Part shown: positions 53,952 to 63,200 of the stretch, one piece after another
How positions within the stretch are numbered: the first letter of the stretch is position 1
Layout of the letters: every line of letters starts with the position of its first letter
Assembly (NCBI RefSeq): GCF_014857905.1
Contig: NZ_JACYXE010000002.1
Span: 434,001 to 498,000 of the forward strand
DNA length: 64,000 nucleotides
Source of the DNA: Agilicoccus flavus
GTDB taxonomy: Bacteria > Actinomycetota > Actinomycetes > Actinomycetales > Dermatophilaceae
Reading direction: 5' to 3'
The notes under the pieces: generated by a model
Seen by the model: the letters and a program-made list of their open reading frames with translations, nothing else
The model's database searches: none
What the model was told of the DNA's origin: nothing
Program-made: the position numbers and the translations under genes

Positions 53952-53957
53952 TAGGGT
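53952..53957 (+). promoter_or_regulatory. -10 element (TAGGGT) of pgeF, leaderless arrangement
   Basis: TAGGGT is followed by 6 nt and GTG 53964. It gives the pgeF-yggS pair its own promoter after the ftsZ terminator. Confidence 0.55.
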
Positions 53958-53963
53958 GAGGCG

Positions 53964-54758
53964 GTGTTCTTCTGGCGCGAGCAGATCGAGGGTGGCGACC
54001 GACCGGGGCCGGCGGGCGCGCCCCCGCCCGGGGGTCACCCCGGGCCGGCGCACGGGTCCGGCGTCGACTGGGGGTTCACGTCGACCGGCCGGGGCGCGGG
54101 CCGCGGGGAGTACGGCGCGTTCAACCTCGGCGGTCACGTCGGCGACGACGCCGGCGCGGTCGAGTCGAACCGGTCCGAGCTCGCGCGGGCCGTCGGGGTG
54201 CCGCGGTCGCGGCTGCTCTTCATGAACCAGGTGCACGGCACGGACGTCGTGCGCGTCGACGGTCCGTGGGACGGGGCGGCGCCGGCGGCCGACGGGCTCG
54301 TGACGACCGACCCCGACCTCGCGCTCGCCGTCCTCGTCGCCGACTGCGTCCCGGTCCTGCTCGCCGACGTCGGGCGCGGCGTCGTGGGGGTGTTGCACGC
54401 CGGGCGGCCGGGCATGATCGGCGGCATCGTCGCGCGCGGGCTGAAGGCCATGGCGCAGGCCGGGGCGCGCGACGTCCGGGCCGCCGTCGGCCCCTCGATC
54501 TGCGCCCGCTGCTACGAGGTGCCGGCGTCGATGCGCGACGAGGCCGCCGCGGTGAGCCCCGCGAGCGCGGCCGTGTCCTGGACCGGCACGCCGGCGATCG
54601 ACGTCGGCGCCGGCGTGGTCGACCAGCTCGCCCGCGAGGGCGTGCCGCTGACCTGGGTCCCCGGGTGCACGCGGGAGACCCCCCACCTGTACTCCTATCG
54701 TCGCGCCGCCCGGACGGGCCGGTTCGCGGGGGTGGTCCGCGCGTGGAGCGCCGCGTGA
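53964..54758 (+). CDS. pgeF: Peptidoglycan editing factor PgeF / YfiH-type laccase-domain protein
   Basis: 264 aa. Metal/purine-nucleoside site motifs: LLFMNQVHGTDVV (His), VLVADCVPVLLAD (Cys) and GVLHAGRPGMIGGIVARGL (His). The usual HAGWRG is HAGRPG here. VGPSICARCYEVPASMRDE matches the family's GPxIxxxxYEV. Family members are reported as purine nucleoside/oxidase enzymes and, in E. coli, as keeping peptidoglycan precursors correct. GTG overlaps the next gene by GTGA. It is the typical gene after ftsZ. Confidence 0.9.
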   Translation: MFFWREQIEGGDRPGPAGAPPPGGHPGPAHGSGVDWGFTSTGRGAGRGEYGAFNLGGHVGDDAGAVESNRSELARAVGVPRSRLLFMNQVHGTDVVRVDGPWDGAAPAADGLVTTDPDLALAVLVADCVPVLLADVGRGVVGVLHAGRPGMIGGIVARGLKAMAQAGARDVRAAVGPSICARCYEVPASMRDEAAAVSPASAAVSWTGTPAIDVGAGVVDQLAREGVPLTWVPGCTRETPHLYSYRRAARTGRFAGVVRAWSAA

Positions 54759-55504
54759 GCGCCGACGCCGGGACGGTCACGCCCGCCCGGCGCGCCGAAC
54801 TCGCCGACGGCCTGGCCCGGGTCCGCGACCGTGTCGCGGCGGCCGAGCGTGCCGCCGGCCGCCCCCCGGGCGACGTCCGGCTCGTCGTCGTCACGAAGTT
54901 CTTCCCGGTCTCCGACGTCGTCGCCCTGCTCGAGCTCGGGGTGGACGACATCGGCGAGAGCCGGGACGACGAGGCGGCGGCCAAGGTCGCGTCCCTCGCC
55001 GAGATCGGCGCGCGTCCGAGCGTGCACTTCGTCGGCCAGGTCCAGTCCCGCAAGGCGGCTTCGGTCGCCGGCTACGCCGACCTGGTCCACTCGGTGGACC
55101 GCGCCAAGCTCGTCACCGCCCTGGACCGGGGCGCGCAGGGGGCCGACCGGGTCCTGCCGGTCCTCGTCCAGGTCGACCTCGACCCGCCGACGCCCGACGC
55201 GGGCGACGGCTCGCCGTCCCGCGGCGGAGTCTCTCCGCAGGGGGCTCGTGCCCTCGCCGACGCGGTGGCGCAGGCGCGGGGGCTGCGGCTGCGGGGCGTC
55301 ATGGGCATCGCGCCCCTCGGCGCGCCGCCCGCGCCGGCCTTCGCCCGGCTCGCGGAACTCGGGCGCGAGATCGCCGCCGACCACCCCGGCGCGGACGTCG
55401 TGTCGGCCGGAATGAGCGGCGACCTCGAGGACGCCGTCGCGGCCGGCGCGACTCTTGTGCGTGTCGGCAGTGCAATCCTCGGGCCGCGTCCCCCGCGTGG
55501 TTAA
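54755..55504 (+). CDS. YggS/PLPBP-family pyridoxal-phosphate homeostasis protein
   Basis: 249 aa from GTG 54755. Residues RLVVVTKFFPVSDVVALLEL hold the PLP lysine (VTK), and HFVGQVQSRKAASVAGYADLVHSVD, LRLRGVMGIAPLGAP and VSAGMSGDLEDAVAAGATLVRVGSAILG are family blocks. It binds PLP and affects amino-acid and vitamin B6 balance; no reaction is established. It lies between pgeF and sepF as usual in Actinomycetota. An 8-residue Gly/Asp/Ser insert follows PPTPD. Confidence 0.93.
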   Translation: MSADAGTVTPARRAELADGLARVRDRVAAAERAAGRPPGDVRLVVVTKFFPVSDVVALLELGVDDIGESRDDEAAAKVASLAEIGARPSVHFVGQVQSRKAASVAGYADLVHSVDRAKLVTALDRGAQGADRVLPVLVQVDLDPPTPDAGDGSPSRGGVSPQGARALADAVAQARGLRLRGVMGIAPLGAPPAPAFARLAELGREIAADHPGADVVSAGMSGDLEDAVAAGATLVRVGSAILGPRPPRG

Positions 55505-55648
55505 GTGTGGGGGCATGGCCGTGTCCGGTGCCGGGCCGGAGCTCGGCAGGGTCCGCCACAGTGACGTGCGAGGGCTGCGAGTGCTCCGAGAACGGCAACG
55601 GCGGCCACGGCGGACCACGTACGACAGATATCGAGCAAGGAGCGCGTG

Positions 55649-56305
55649 ATGGCTGGGGCCCTGCGCAAGACGATGGTGTACCTCGGGCTGGCCGAGGAGG
55701 ACGACCGTTACGAGCGTTACGACGACGAGGAGTCCGATGCGCGCGACCGGCACGTCGCGTCGACGTCGACGGCGACGCAGCGCGATCGGGTCGAGCCCAT
55801 CGTCCGGTCCGAGCCCCGCACCGAGCGCATCGTGCGCGAGGAGCCCGCGCCCGAGGCGCGCCACGACGGCGAGCCCGCGCCGGCCAAGGTGCGCGGCGGG
55901 GCCCACGTTGCGCGCGTGGCGCCGGCCCGCGAGGATGAGGCGCCCGCCCGGCGCGCGGAGGTCACCCCCCTGCCGCGTCGTACGCCGGTCGCAGAGGTCG
56001 TCGACGACGTGGAGGTCACGGGAGTGCATCGCATCACCACCATTCACCCGCGCACGTACAACGAGGCGAAGAACATCGGTGAGAGCTTCCGCGACGGCAC
56101 GCCGGTCATCATGAACCTCAGCGACCTCGACGACGCCGACGCCAAGCGTCTCGTCGACTTCGCGGCGGGTCTCGTGTTCGGGCTCCAGGGCACGATCGAG
56201 CGCGTCACCAGCAAGGTGTTCCTGCTCTCGCCCGCCGACGTCGAGGTCACCTCGCACGGCAACGACCCGAAGAACACCGGCCGGGGCCTGTTCAACCAGA
56301 GCTGA
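55649..56305 (+). CDS. sepF: Cell division protein SepF
   Basis: 218 aa. An N-terminal amphipathic helix ([20 protein letters not shown]) anchors it to the membrane. A long charged linker (20-125) follows. The SepF domain (about 135-215) has [41 protein letters not shown] and [20 protein letters not shown]. It tethers FtsZ to the membrane and replaces FtsA. ATG 55649 is preferred over GTG 55646; AAGGAG is 7-12 nt upstream. A 144-bp gap before it may hold its promoter. Confidence 0.94.
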   Translation: MAGALRKTMVYLGLAEEDDRYERYDDEESDARDRHVASTSTATQRDRVEPIVRSEPRTERIVREEPAPEARHDGEPAPAKVRGGAHVARVAPAREDEAPARRAEVTPLPRRTPVAEVVDDVEVTGVHRITTIHPRTYNEAKNIGESFRDGTPVIMNLSDLDDADAKRLVDFAAGLVFGLQGTIERVTSKVFLLSPADVEVTSHGNDPKNTGRGLFNQS

Positions 56306-56365
56306 TTCGGGCCGGCGGCGCGCCGACCCAGGTGCCCCCCAGCCTGTACCCGCATACTTTCTCGC

Positions 56366-56665
56366 ATGTCGGTTCTGTTCAGTGTCCTCGCCGTGGCCGG
56401 TCAGGTGTACATCTGGGTGCTCATCGCCCGCCTCGTCATCGAGTGGATCCAGGTGTTCGCCCGCGACTGGCGACCCAGCGGCCCGCTCCTCGTCGTGTGC
56501 GAGGGGATCTACTCGGCCACCGATCCGCCCCTGCGGGCCCTCCGCAAGGTCATCCCGTCCCTGCGGCTCGGCAGCATCGCGCTCGACCTCTCGTTCGTCG
56601 TTCTCCTGCTCGGGTTGTCGCTGCTGGTAAGCTTTTTGAACAGACTTGCGTTGTCCGTCGCCTGA
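56366..56665 (+). CDS. YggT-family membrane protein
   Basis: 99 aa with two membrane helices (about 4-26 and 68-92) around a short loop with FARDWRPSGPLLVVCEGIYSATDPPLRALRKVIPSLRLGSIALDLS. This is the typical YggT pattern (DPPL.PLRR.IP). Function is unknown, and a place between sepF and divIVA is conserved. A TACTTT hexamer lies 5 nt before ATG, a borderline leaderless signal. Confidence 0.9.
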   Translation: MSVLFSVLAVAGQVYIWVLIARLVIEWIQVFARDWRPSGPLLVVCEGIYSATDPPLRALRKVIPSLRLGSIALDLSFVVLLLGLSLLVSFLNRLALSVA

Positions 56666-56681
56666 TCGCCGGCCAGAGGAC

Positions 56682-56712
56682 GAGCCCCATCGGGCGTCCT
56701 CGGAGGGGGCTC
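56682..56712 (+). terminator. Possible hairpin between yggT and divIVA
   Basis: GAGCCCC (56682-56688) pairs with GGGGCTC (56706-56712) around a 17-nt loop. It is a weak candidate for an attenuator or terminator ahead of divIVA. Confidence 0.35.
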
Positions 56713-56812
56713 CTTGTGGTGATCGGTGCGGACACGCTGCCGGGGGGCAGTCGGGTCACATTCGCAGGGGCGGCACCGCGTGCGGGCCGCTGTCGATCGA
56801 TGAGGGGACGAG

Positions 56813-57991
56813 ATGGCGCTCACGCCTGAAGACGTTCTGAACAAGAACTTCACGGCCACGCAGTTCCGCCGGGGATACGACGAGCAGGAGGTCGACGACT
56901 TCCTCGACGAGGTCGTCGCCGAACTGCGTCGCCTCGGTGCCGAGAACGCCGACCTGCGGCGCGACGGCGGTGCACCGGACGCGTCCGCCGCCGCCGGGGT
57001 CGTGGCCGTGCCGGCCGACGACGCGGACGAGGCGGAGCGGTCCCGGCGCGTCGAGGAGGCGGAGCGGGAGGCGGCGGAACGCATCACGCGCGCCAAGGCC
57101 GACGCCGAGAAGATCGAGCGCGAGGCGGAGCAGCGCATCACGGCCGCGAAGGCCGAGGCCGAGAAGACCGAGGCCGAGCTCGCGCAGCGGGTCTCGGCGG
57201 CGGAGGAACGGGCCGCGCAGGCGGAGTCCGCCGCGCAGGAGCAGGCGGCGTCGGCCGCGCAGCAACAGCAGGTGGCGGCCACCGGGCAGCAGGCCGCCGC
57301 GCAGCCGGCCCCGAGCGGGGCGCAGGACGCCGCCGCGGTCATCGCCCTGGCCCAGCGGCTCCACGACGAGTACGTCTCGCAGGGTCAGGCGGAGCACGAC
57401 CGGCTCGTCGGCCTGGGCGCGCAGCAGCGCGACAAGCTCATCGGCGACGCGCAGGCGCGCCACGACGAGCTGATCCGCACGGGCGAGGCCCGACACGGCG
57501 AACTCGTCAACGGCGCCCAGGAGCAGCACGACCGCCTCGTCGGCCAGGCCAAGGCCGAGCACGACCGCATGATCACGGAGGCCCGGGAGCGGTCCACGGG
57601 GATGCTCGCCGAGGCGCAGCAGCGCAAGCAGGTCGTCGTCGGCGAGCTCGAGCGCGAGCGGGCCGACCTCGATCGGTCCATCAGCGAGATGCGCACCTTC
57701 GAGCGCGACTACCGCGGTCGCCTGCGGGGGTTCATCGAGGGGCAGCTCGAGCACCTGTCGTCGACGGCCCCCATCGTCCCGGACGCCGCAGACGCGACCG
57801 ACGCCGACGTGCCGCCCGCCCAGTGTGGGGACGCCGAGACGGAGCAGGCCGACCGGTCGACCCCCGTCGAGCAGGGCGAGCAGCCGGAACAGGTCGAGCA
57901 GGCCCCTGAGGGGGACACGGGCGACGACCGCCACGTCGACCGGGTCGACCGGGACCACCACGACGAGCAGGACGGACACCACCAGGGCTGA
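56813..57991 (+). CDS. DivIVA/Wag31-family polar growth protein
   Basis: 392 aa. The N-terminal DivIVA domain MALTPEDVLNKNFTATQFRR GYDEQEVDDFLDEVVAELRR is clear (1-45). Charged coiled coils follow (75-150), then a Gln/Ala stretch. An 11-residue repeat runs from about 182 to 262, with Asp at 185, 196, 207, 218, 240 and 251. The last coiled coil ends with RTFERDYRGRLRGFIEGQLEHL, the conserved end of Wag31-type proteins. The tail is Asp/Glu/Gln-rich. It marks cell poles and directs tip growth. GGGGACGAG precedes ATG. Confidence 0.94.
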   Translation: MALTPEDVLNKNFTATQFRRGYDEQEVDDFLDEVVAELRRLGAENADLRRDGGAPDASAAAGVVAVPADDADEAERSRRVEEAEREAAERITRAKADAEKIEREAEQRITAAKAEAEKTEAELAQRVSAAEERAAQAESAAQEQAASAAQQQQVAATGQQAAAQPAPSGAQDAAAVIALAQRLHDEYVSQGQAEHDRLVGLGAQQRDKLIGDAQARHDELIRTGEARHGELVNGAQEQHDRLVGQAKAEHDRMITEARERSTGMLAEAQQRKQVVVGELERERADLDRSISEMRTFERDYRGRLRGFIEGQLEHLSSTAPIVPDAADATDADVPPAQCGDAETEQADRSTPVEQGEQPEQVEQAPEGDTGDDRHVDRVDRDHHDEQDGHHQG

Positions 57992-58088
57992 GGCCCGGTC
58001 CGGCCCGATCGGGGTGCCTCCCTTCCGGGGCGGCGCCCCGTTCGGGTTCCGTGCAGCTCGCGTCCTGCCACGGCGGCCCCCCGGGGTC

Positions 58089-58094
58089 TATCCT
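58089..58094 (+). promoter_or_regulatory. -10 element (TATCCT) of the TraR/DksA-type gene
   Basis: TATCCT lies 41 bp before ATG 58136, so this message has a leader of about 35 nt. Confidence 0.4.
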
Positions 58095-58135
58095 TCACCC
58101 ACCACCAGCCCGCCCCCGAACGATCGGACGACACG

Positions 58136-58579
58136 ATGACCACCACGAGCCCGTCCCAGCCCGGCGTCGGTGACGACGTCACGCCCGGCGACCTGCCCGT
58201 CCGCGCCGGCGAGGACGCCTGGACCACGGACGAACTCGCGGAGGTCAGAGCAGAGCTCGAGTCCGACGCCTCGCGGATCGCGGCCGAGCTCGAGGTCTCG
58301 CAGGCCGATCTCGACCACCTCATGCGCGACGACGGCAGCGGCTCGGGCGACGACTCGGCCGACACCGGCGGCAAGGTGCTCGAGCGGGAGCAGGGCCTGA
58401 CCCTCACGCACAATTCCCGCGTGCTGCTCGCGCAGAGCCAGCGGGCGTTGGCGCGGATCGACGCGGGCACGTACGGTCGGTGCGAGTCGTGCGACCAGCC
58501 GATCGGCAAGGCGCGCCTCCAGGCCTTCCCCCGAGCCACCCTGTGCGTGGCGTGCAAGCAGAAGCAGGAGCGTCGCTGA
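58136..58579 (+). CDS. TraR/DksA C4 zinc-finger protein
   Basis: 147 aa. A helical coiled region (TTDELAEVRAELESDASRIA...) is followed by the zinc finger CESCDQPIGKARLQAFPRATLCVACKQ with four Cys in the DksA/TraR spacing (C-x2-C-x17-C-x2-C). Related proteins in mycobacteria (CarD-unrelated, RbpA-unrelated) and others bind RNA polymerase, but the target here is not shown. It lies between divIVA and lspA, the usual actinobacterial place. Its stop is adjacent to the apparent start of lspA. Confidence 0.9.
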   Translation: MTTTSPSQPGVGDDVTPGDLPVRAGEDAWTTDELAEVRAELESDASRIAAELEVSQADLDHLMRDDGSGSGDDSADTGGKVLEREQGLTLTHNSRVLLAQSQRALARIDAGTYGRCESCDQPIGKARLQAFPRATLCVACKQKQERR

Positions 58580-59208
58580 TTTCCGCTTCTCGAACGCCCG
58601 CCCCCGACCCGGCCGCCGCAGGTGCGTCCGGGTCGGCGCCCTCCGGCCGCGAGGCCCGTCGCGTCCGTCGGCCGGCTCTCACGGCCCTTCTCCTCGGGAT
58701 CGGCCTGACGGTCTGGGTCCTCGACCGCGTGACGAAGAACTGGGCGCTGGGAACGCTGACCCCGGGGATCCGTGAGCCCCTGCTCGGGGAGGTCCTGCAG
58801 CTCAACCTCCTGTTCAACCCGGGGGCGGCCTTCTCGCTCGGGACGGGGATCACCCCCGTCTTCGCCTTCGTCCAGTTCGCGGTGTCGCTGCTCGTCGTCC
58901 TCGCCGCGTTCCGGGTGGGCTCGACGGCCTGGGCGGTCGCCCTGGGGCTCGTCCTCGGCGGGGCGTCGGGCAACCTGTTCGACCGGTTGACGCGTCCTCC
59001 CGGCTTCGCCCGGGGGCACGTCGTCGACTTCCTCGAGCTGCCGAACTGGCCCGTCTTCAACGTCGCCGACTCGGCGATCTGTTGCGCGGCCGTGCTCGTC
59101 GCGATCACGGCGTTCGCCGGGATCGGGTTCGACGGCACCCGCGAGGGCGGCGACGAGCGATCCGCGACCGACCCGGCCCCCCGTCCGGACTCCGGGTCGT
59201 CGTCGTGA
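58576..59208 (+). CDS. lspA: Lipoprotein signal peptidase, with a non-standard apparent start
   Basis: About 210 aa. Four membrane helices and family motifs are present: [68 protein letters not shown] (the catalytic Asp pair). It cleaves lipoprotein signal peptides in the membrane. There is no ATG, GTG or TTG in frame between the TraR-type gene's stop and the first helix. AGGAG at 58566-58570 points to CTG 58576 or ATT 58579; alternatives are GTG 58543 or 58552 inside the upstream gene, without ribosome sites. GTGA overlap with the next gene. Confidence 0.9.
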   Translation: MISASRTPAPDPAAAGASGSAPSGREARRVRRPALTALLLGIGLTVWVLDRVTKNWALGTLTPGIREPLLGEVLQLNLLFNPGAAFSLGTGITPVFAFVQFAVSLLVVLAAFRVGSTAWAVALGLVLGGASGNLFDRLTRPPGFARGHVVDFLELPNWPVFNVADSAICCAAVLVAITAFAGIGFDGTREGGDERSATDPAPRPDSGSSS

Positions 59209-60134
59209 GCGAGTCCCGCAGCCTCTTCGTCCCGGACGGCCTCGAGGGAGAGCGCGTCGACGCCGCGCTGGCGCGGCTCTTCGGCCTCTCCCGCACGAAG
59301 GCCGCCCAGCTCGCCGCGGACGGGCACGCCCTCCTCGACCGCGTCCCGGCGGGCAAGTCCGACCGCGTGCACGCGGGCGCCTGGCTGGAGGTGACGTTGC
59401 CCGACGCCGCCGCGCCCACGGGGCTGGAGGTCATCGCGGAGCCGGTCCCCGGCATGCGCATCGTCCACGACGACGACGATCTCGTCGTCGTCGACAAGCC
59501 CGTGGGGGTGGCCGCGCACCCGAGCGTGGGGTGGACCGGGCCGACCGTCGTCGGCGGACTCGCCGCGGCGGGCTACCGCATCGCCACGTCGGGGGCGAGC
59601 GAGCGGCAGGGCATCGTCTCGCGGCTCGACGTCGGCACGAGCGGCCTCATGGTCGTCGCCAAGAGCGAGTACGCCTACAGCCAGCTCAAGCGCGCGTTCC
59701 GGGACCGCCGGGTCGACAAGACCTACCACGCGCTCGTCCAGGGACTGCCCGACCCGCTCGTCGGCACCGTCGACGCGCCGATCGGCCGCCATCCCGCCTA
59801 CGACTACAAGTACGCGGTGATGAGTTCGGGAAAGCCGAGCGTGACCCACTACGAGGTCGTCGAGGCCTACGGGCGCGCGTCGTTGCTCGGGATCCACCTC
59901 GAGACGGGTCGGACGCACCAGATCCGCGTCCACATGGCCGCGATCCGGCACCCGTGCGCCGGCGACCCCGTGTACGGGGCCGACCCGGTACTGGCGAGGT
60001 CGTTGGACCTCGACCGGCAGTGGCTGCACGCCGTCGGCCTCGGGTTCGAGCACCCGGGGACGGGGGAGTACGCCTCGTTCTCCAGCGACTACCCCGCCGA
60101 TCTCGCCCGCGCGCTGGAGCTGCTCGCGCCCTGA
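59205..60134 (+). CDS. rluD: RluA/RluD-family 23S rRNA pseudouridine synthase
   Basis: 309 aa from GTG 59205. The N-terminal S4 domain ([28 protein letters not shown]) is followed by the catalytic block [20 protein letters not shown] with the essential Asp of RLD, then [13 protein letters not shown], and [20 protein letters not shown]. It makes pseudouridines in rRNA; the exact sites are inferred from RluD relatives. It is coupled to lspA, as is usual. Confidence 0.93.
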   Translation: MSESRSLFVPDGLEGERVDAALARLFGLSRTKAAQLAADGHALLDRVPAGKSDRVHAGAWLEVTLPDAAAPTGLEVIAEPVPGMRIVHDDDDLVVVDKPVGVAAHPSVGWTGPTVVGGLAAAGYRIATSGASERQGIVSRLDVGTSGLMVVAKSEYAYSQLKRAFRDRRVDKTYHALVQGLPDPLVGTVDAPIGRHPAYDYKYAVMSSGKPSVTHYEVVEAYGRASLLGIHLETGRTHQIRVHMAAIRHPCAGDPVYGADPVLARSLDLDRQWLHAVGLGFEHPGTGEYASFSSDYPADLARALELLAP

Positions 60135-60185
60135 CGCCCCGGCGCGACGCGCGGCGGGCGCGCCGACCCTGTCAGGGGCCGGTCG

Positions 60186-60191
60186 TAGGAT
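60186..60191 (+). promoter_or_regulatory. -10 element (TAGGAT) of dnaE
   Basis: TAGGAT lies 40 bp before GTG 60232. AAAGG near 60218 serves as ribosome site. Confidence 0.45.
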
Positions 60192-60231
60192 GCTCTAGTC
60201 CCCTCCACCGCCGTCGAAAGGCCCCCCGAAC

Positions 60232-63200
60232 GTGTCGTCGGTTCCCGGCAAGTCGGACTCCTTCGTCCACCTGCACTGCCACACCGAGTACTCGATGCTC
60301 GACGGGGCGGCGCGCATCGACGACCTCTTCGAGTCGGCCGCGCAGATGGGGATGCCGGCGGTCGCGACCACCGACCACGGCTTCATCTTCGGCGCGTACG
60401 AGTTCTGGAAGAAGTCGACCACGTACGGCGTCAAGCCGATCGTCGGCATCGAGGGCTACGTCACCCCGGGGACGCACCGCACCGACAAGACGCGGGTCAA
60501 GTTCGGCGACGGCGGGAGGGACGACGTCTCCGGTTCCGGGGCCTACACCCACATGACCCTGCTCGCGCAGGACAACGTGGGCATGCACAACCTCTTTCGC
60601 ATGTGCTCGCTGGCCTCCCTCGAGGGCTACTACTTCAAGCCGCGCATGGACCGCGAGCTGCTGGAGACGTACGGCAAGGGCCTCATCGCGACGACGGGGT
60701 GTCCGTCGGGCGAGGTCCAGACCCGGCTGCGGCTCGGCCAGTACGAGCAGGCCCGGCAGGCCGCGAGCGACTTCCGCGACATCTTCGGGGCCGAGAACTA
60801 CTACTGCGAGCTCATGGACCACGGCCTCGACATCGAGCGCCGCGTCCAGAAGGACCTCCTGCGGCTCGCGCGCGAGCTCGGGCTGCCGCTGCTCGCGACG
60901 AACGACCTGCACTACACCAAGGCCGAGGACGCGAAGGCGCACTCGGCGCTGTTGTGCGTGCAGTCGGGGTCGACGCTCATGGACCCCAACCGGTTCAAGT
61001 TCGACGCCGACAGCTTCTACCTCAAGTCGCCGGAGGAGATGCGTCACCTGTGGCGCGAGCTGCCCGAGGCCTGCGACAACACGCTCGAGATCGCGGAGCG
61101 CTGCAACGTCTCGTTCGTCGAGGGCGAGGGGCGTTACATGCCCCGCTTCCCCTGCCCGGAGGGCGAGGACGAGACGAGCTGGTTCGTCAAGGAGGTCGAG
61201 TCGGGCCTGCACGAGCGCTTTCCCGACGGCGTCCCCGACTACGCCCGCAAGCAGGCCGAGTTCGAGACCGAGGTCATCGTCGGTAAGGGCTACCCGGGCT
61301 ACTTCCTCGTCGTCGCCGACTTCATCAACTGGGCCAAGAGCCAGGGGATCCGCGTCGGCCCCGGCCGAGGCTCGGGTGCGGGGTCGATGTGCGCCTACGC
61401 GATGAAGATCACCGACCTCGATCCCATCCCGCACGGGCTCATCTTCGAGCGGTTCCTCAACCCCGAGCGCAAGTCGATGCCCGACTTCGACGTCGACTTC
61501 GACGAGCGCCGCCGCGGCGAGGTCATCAAGTACGTGACGAGCAAGTACGGCGAGGAGCGCGTCGCGCAGATCGTCACGTACGGCACGATCAAGGCGAAGC
61601 AGGCCCTCAAGGACGCGAGCCGCGTCATGGGCTTCCCGTTCGCCATGGGCGAGAAGCTGACGAAGGCGATGCCGCCCGACGTCATGGGCAAGGGCATCCC
61701 GCTCGCCGGCGTCTTCGACCCCGCGCACAAGCGGTACGCCGAGGCGGTGGAGTTCCGCCAGCTCCACGACGAGGACAGCCAGGCCCGGGAGGTCGTGGGG
61801 ACGGCGCTCGGCCTCGAGGGCCTCAAGCGGCAGTGGGGCGTGCACGCGGCCGGCGTCATCATGAGCTCCGAGCCGCTCATCGACGTCATCCCGATCATGC
61901 GCCGCGAGCAGGACGGCCAGATCATCACGCAGTTCGACTACCCCACGTGCGAGGCGCTCGGCCTCGTCAAGATGGACTTCCTCGGCCTGCGCAACCTGAC
62001 GATCCTCGACGACGCCATCGAGAACGTCCGCATGAACCGCGAGGAGGAGATCGACCTCGACGCGCTGAGCAAGCACCTCGACGACGCGAAGACGTACGAC
62101 CTCCTCGGCCGGGGCGACACCCTCGGCGTGTTCCAGCTCGACGGCGGCGGGATGCGCACCCTGCTGCGCCTCATGCGACCCGACAACTTCGAGGACATCT
62201 CGGCGGCGCTCGCGCTCTACCGTCCGGGGCCGATGGGCGTGGACGCGCACACGAACTTCGCGCTGCGCAAGAACGGGCGCCAGGCGATCATCCCGCTCGA
62301 CCCGCGCCTCGAGGGCAAGCTCGAGCAGAAGATGATCGACGCGCTCGAGCCCATCCTCGGGACGACCTACGGCCTGGTGATCTACCAGGAGCAGGTCATG
62401 GAGATCGCCCAGAAGCTCGCCGGGTACACCCTCGGCAACGCCGACCTCCTCCGCCGCGCGATGGGCAAGAAGAAGCGCGAGGTGCTCGACGCCGAGTTCG
62501 TCAACTTCGAGAAGGGCATGCTCGACTCGGGGTTCTCGGCCGCCTCCGTCAAGGCGCTGTGGGACGTCCTCGTGCCGTTCTCCGACTACGCGTTCAACAA
62601 GGCGCACACCGCGGCCTACGGCCTCGTCTCGTACTGGACCGGGTACCTCAAGGCCAACTACCCCGGCGAGTACATGGCGGCGCTGCTGACCAGCGTGCGC
62701 GACGACAAGGACAAGTCGGCGCTCTACCTCAACGAGTGCCGACGCATGGGCATCCAGGTCCTCCCGCCCGACGTCAACGAGTCGGTCGCGAACTTCGCCG
62801 CGGTCGGCACCGACATCCGCTTCGGGCTCGCCGCGATCCGCAACGTCGGCACGAACGTCGTCGAGGCCGTCGTCAAGGCGCGCCAGGAGAAGGGCGCGTT
62901 CACGAGCTTCTCCGACTTCCTGTCCAAGGTGCCGGCGGTGGTGTGCAACAAGCGGACGATCGAGTCCCTCGTCAAGGCGGGGGCCTTCGACTCCCTGGGG
63001 CACGAGCGGCAGGGGCTCGTCCGCGTCCACGAGCAGTACGTCGACGCGCTCGTCGACGTCAAGCGCAAGGAGGCGGTGGGGCAGGACTCGCTCTTCGGGG
63101 CCTTCTCCATGGGCGACGACACCGACGAGCCGTCCGGGGTCGCCGGACTCGACGGCCTGCCCCCGATCCCGCCGGGGGAGTGGGACAAGCAGACCCTGCT

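Noticed and set aside
55505-55648. A small ORF between the YggS-like gene and sepF (ATG at 55515)
   Set aside because: The frame runs into sepF in another phase and the product is Arg/Ala-rich; there is no ribosome site.
36305-57991. A missing or broken ftsA gene in the division cluster
   Set aside because: Actinomycetota normally lack ftsA and use SepF to anchor FtsZ; sepF is present.
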